DNA from: WHSW01 sp963851045
GTDB lineage: Bacteria; Actinomycetota; Thermoleophilia; Solirubrobacterales; 70-9
DNA length: 64,000 bases
Reading direction: 5' to 3'
NCBI GenBank assembly: GCA_963851045.1
Contig: CAWKNC010000002.1
Location: 248,001-312,000, forward strand
The first letter of the stretch is position 1; each line of letters starts with the position of its first letter. Below, piece after piece: positions 62,324 to 64,000 of this stretch. The translations under genes were made by a program, and so were the position numbers. The notes under the pieces are model-generated. The model saw nothing but the letters and a program-made list of their open reading frames with translations. It was not told where the DNA came from and ran no database searches.

Positions 62324-62922
62324 TGCAGCTCGTCCTCCGCGACGGCTCGGAGGTCATCGTTCGCCCGATCCGCTCGGACGACCGCGATGCGATCGCGGCC
62401 GCCTTCGCGCGCCTCAGCGAGCAATCGCGCTACCAGCGATTCATGACCCCGATCGGTGAGCTCTCGCCCTCGCAGCTTCAGTACCTCACCGACGTCGACC
62501 ACCACGACCACGAAGCGCTGGTCGCCTTCGACCCGGCAAGCAATAACGGCATCGGCGTCGCTCGCTTCGTCCGGCTCGCGGACGGCACGAGCGCGGAGGC
62601 GGCGGTGACCGTGGCCGACGAGTGGCAGGGTCGGGGCCTGGGGGTCGGGCTTTGCAATCTGCTGGCCGAGCGGGCGCGTGAGGAGGGAGTCACCAAGTTC
62701 ACCGCGATGCTCCTCGCCGGCAACGATCAGATGCACGACGTCCTCGCCACGCTGGGACCGGCGACCGTGCGCTCGCGCTCGGCGGGCACCGTCGAGGTCG
62801 AGGTCGACATCCCCGAGCGTGGAATCGGCGACCACATGGCGGGGGTCCTGCGCGTCGTGGCAGGCGGCACGGTCGAGCTGGCGACCCCTCCGTGGGGACT
62901 GCGGCAGGCCGACCCCCAGTAG
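62323..62922 (+). CDS. GNAT-family N-acetyltransferase
   Basis: 199 residues with the pattern of the acetyltransferase fused to cAMP-regulated or Pat-type enzymes: VIVRPIRSDDRDAIAAAFARLSEQSRYQRFM, quoted in part as RLSEQSRYQRFM, then AAVTVADEWQGRGLGVGLCNLLAERA with the acetyl-CoA loop. No cyclic-nucleotide domain is attached. Its start overlaps the preceding gene (TGATG). Substrate may be a protein lysine or small amine. Confidence 0.87.
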   Translation: MQLVLRDGSEVIVRPIRSDDRDAIAAAFARLSEQSRYQRFMTPIGELSPSQLQYLTDVDHHDHEALVAFDPASNNGIGVARFVRLADGTSAEAAVTVADEWQGRGLGVGLCNLLAERAREEGVTKFTAMLLAGNDQMHDVLATLGPATVRSRSAGTVEVEVDIPERGIGDHMAGVLRVVAGGTVELATPPWGLRQADPQ

Positions 62923-62959
62923 GGTGCGCCGCCAAAGGCGCTACGCAGGGAAGGCAGGG

Positions 62960-64000
62960 ATGCATCCGTCACGGACGCGGTGGGGACTCGGACCGGCGCT
63001 GGCTGGCGCACTTTCGCTGCTTGTCGCGACGCCGGGCGTCGCCGCAGGCGCGGTGGCGTTCGCTCCACCGAGCGGCTACGGATCCGGCGTCTATCCAGCG
63101 TCGGTAGCCGCGGGCGACCTCAACGGTGACCGAAAGCTCGACCTGGTCACCGCGAACAATGCTTCCGACAACGTCTCCGTCTTGCTTGGCAGCGGCGTGG
63201 GTTCCTTCGCCCCGGCCACCAACTTCGCCGCAGGCGGCGGCCCCACCGCGGTCGCAATCGACGATCTCAATCACGATGGGGCGGCTGATCTGGCGGTCGC
63301 GGGCCAGGGTGGTGGCTCGCCCCGGGTCGCGGTGCTGCTCGGAACCGGCTCGGGGTCATTCGGTAGCCCCGCGACCTACTTGGCCGATTTCCTCCCGGCT
63401 GGCGTCCTCATCGAGGATCTCAACAACGACCGGCATCCTGATCTCGTGACGGTCAACGAGTCCGGCACAAATGTCTCCGTGTTCTTGGGAACGGGCACCG
63501 GCACCTTCGGGACGAACACCAACTTCACGACCGGTCCGAGCACCTTTCCAAACGCCGTCGCGGCCGCTGACTTCAATAACGACGGAATCGCCGATCTGGC
63601 GACCTCGGATTCGGCTACCGACCAGATCTCAGTGCTTGTCGGCAGCGGTACTGGATCGTTCGCGGCGCCGACACGTTTCTCCGTCGGCGACGACCCGAAG
63701 GACCTGGCGGTCGGCGATTTCAACCGCGATGGTCGGCCAGATATCGCAACCGGTAACGAGGACTCCAACGACGTCTCGGTCCTGCTCGCCGATGGCCCTG
63801 TCTCCTTTGCCAGCGCGGTCTCGTATGCATCGGCCGGCGGGCCCAGCGGGGTGACAGTTGGCGATCTCGACGGCGACGGCAATCTCGACATCGCAGCAGC
63901 CAACGCCACTGCCGGCAACGCCAAGGTGCTTGTCGGCGACGGTCTGGGTGCGTTCACGGACGCTGGGTCGTTTCCCACCGGATCGCTTCCTCAGGACATC
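62960..64000 (+). CDS. secreted FG-GAP repeat protein, cut by window edge
   Basis: Open to the right edge, at least 347 residues. The signal peptide (basic start, ALAGALSLLVATPGVAAGA) is followed by at least six repeats such as AAGDLNGDRKLDLVTANN, IDDLNHDGAADLAVAG, AADFNNDGIADLATSD and VGDFNRDGRPDIATGN with calcium-binding loops, forming a beta-propeller like integrin alpha. GGGAAGG lies 4-10 nt before ATG 62960. It is a cleaner version of the protein at 38782. Ligand unknown. Confidence 0.88.
   Translation, partial: MHPSRTRWGLGPALAGALSLLVATPGVAAGAVAFAPPSGYGSGVYPASVAAGDLNGDRKLDLVTANNASDNVSVLLGSGVGSFAPATNFAAGGGPTAVAIDDLNHDGAADLAVAGQGGGSPRVAVLLGTGSGSFGSPATYLADFLPAGVLIEDLNNDRHPDLVTVNESGTNVSVFLGTGTGTFGTNTNFTTGPSTFPNAVAAADFNNDGIADLATSDSATDQISVLVGSGTGSFAAPTRFSVGDDPKDLAVGDFNRDGRPDIATGNEDSNDVSVLLADGPVSFASAVSYASAGGPSGVTVGDLDGDGNLDIAAANATAGNAKVLVGDGLGAFTDAGSFPTGSLPQDI

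Overview
The window is high-G+C actinobacterial chromosome, most likely class Thermoleophilia (Solirubrobacterales-like). This is inferred, not searched. The support is: two F420-type luciferase-like oxidoreductases; ergothioneine genes; a pair of ArsA/Get3-like ATPases; a three-subunit transhydrogenase; an FtsZ with a long N-terminal extension beside ParA; a methyltransferase-GH57-GT4 cluster; and secreted FG-GAP and Gly/Asp-repeat proteins with Lys/Ala-rich tails. I see no rRNA, tRNA, CRISPR array, insertion sequence or prophage. No stretch over 300 bases lacks a gene; the longest gap, 25838-26118, is the rpoD leader.

Layout. 1-522: left-truncated membrane-anchored protein. 549-4313: osmoprotectant ABC transporter. 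4354-6084: HAD phosphatase and F420-type oxidoreductase. 6189-8480: secreted repeat protein. 8560-11443: pntAA-pntAB-pntB. 11511-14996: giant secreted beta-helix/repeat protein. 15103-17502: LapA-like protein, anchored VPS62-like protein, DUF6941 protein and SDR. 17552-20711: egtB, egtD, epimerase. 20713-24567: SRPBCC protein, second F420-type enzyme, membrane protein, glpX, NAD(P)-binding protein. 24564-28843: YihY, Pro-rich protein, rpoD, sulfatase. 28917-32418: PilT, HxlR regulator, large unknown protein. 32455-37221: ArsA pair facing parA-ftsZ. 37232-43945: gamma-glutamyltransferase, FG-GAP protein, Lon-domain protein, adenylate cyclase, DipZ. 44021-48994: methyltransferases, GH57, GT4 and a hexapeptide acyltransferase. 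49045-57970: MeaB, acyl-CoA dehydrogenase, HxlR regulator, PepA, thiolase, HAD, amidase and a B12-binding subunit. 58048-62922: etfB, etfA, ETF-quinone oxidoreductase, membrane protein, GNAT. 62960-64000: FG-GAP protein cut by the right edge.

How the genes fit together. Acyl-CoA dehydrogenase, thiolase, EtfAB and ETF-quinone oxidoreductase would pass fatty-acid electrons to the quinone pool. MeaB and the B12-binding subunit point to a methylmalonyl-CoA mutase encoded elsewhere. The cluster at 44984-48355 has the gene order of the mycobacterial Rv3030-Rv3031-Rv3032 methylglucose polysaccharide locus. parA-ftsZ is a division/segregation operon outside any murein cluster.

The strongest window-wide signal is in gene expression. 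About twenty start codons without an obvious Shine-Dalgarno sequence lie 6-10 nt after a TANNNT hexamer. This is the architecture of leaderless transcripts, and several divergent pairs place two such hexamers back to back. At two genes the in-frame codon at this spacing is ATC, and at one of them (1-522) no ATG, GTG or TTG is available at all. Three further genes (sulfatase, HAD-IB hydrolase, membrane protein at 61538) also lack any canonical start at the expected N-terminus.
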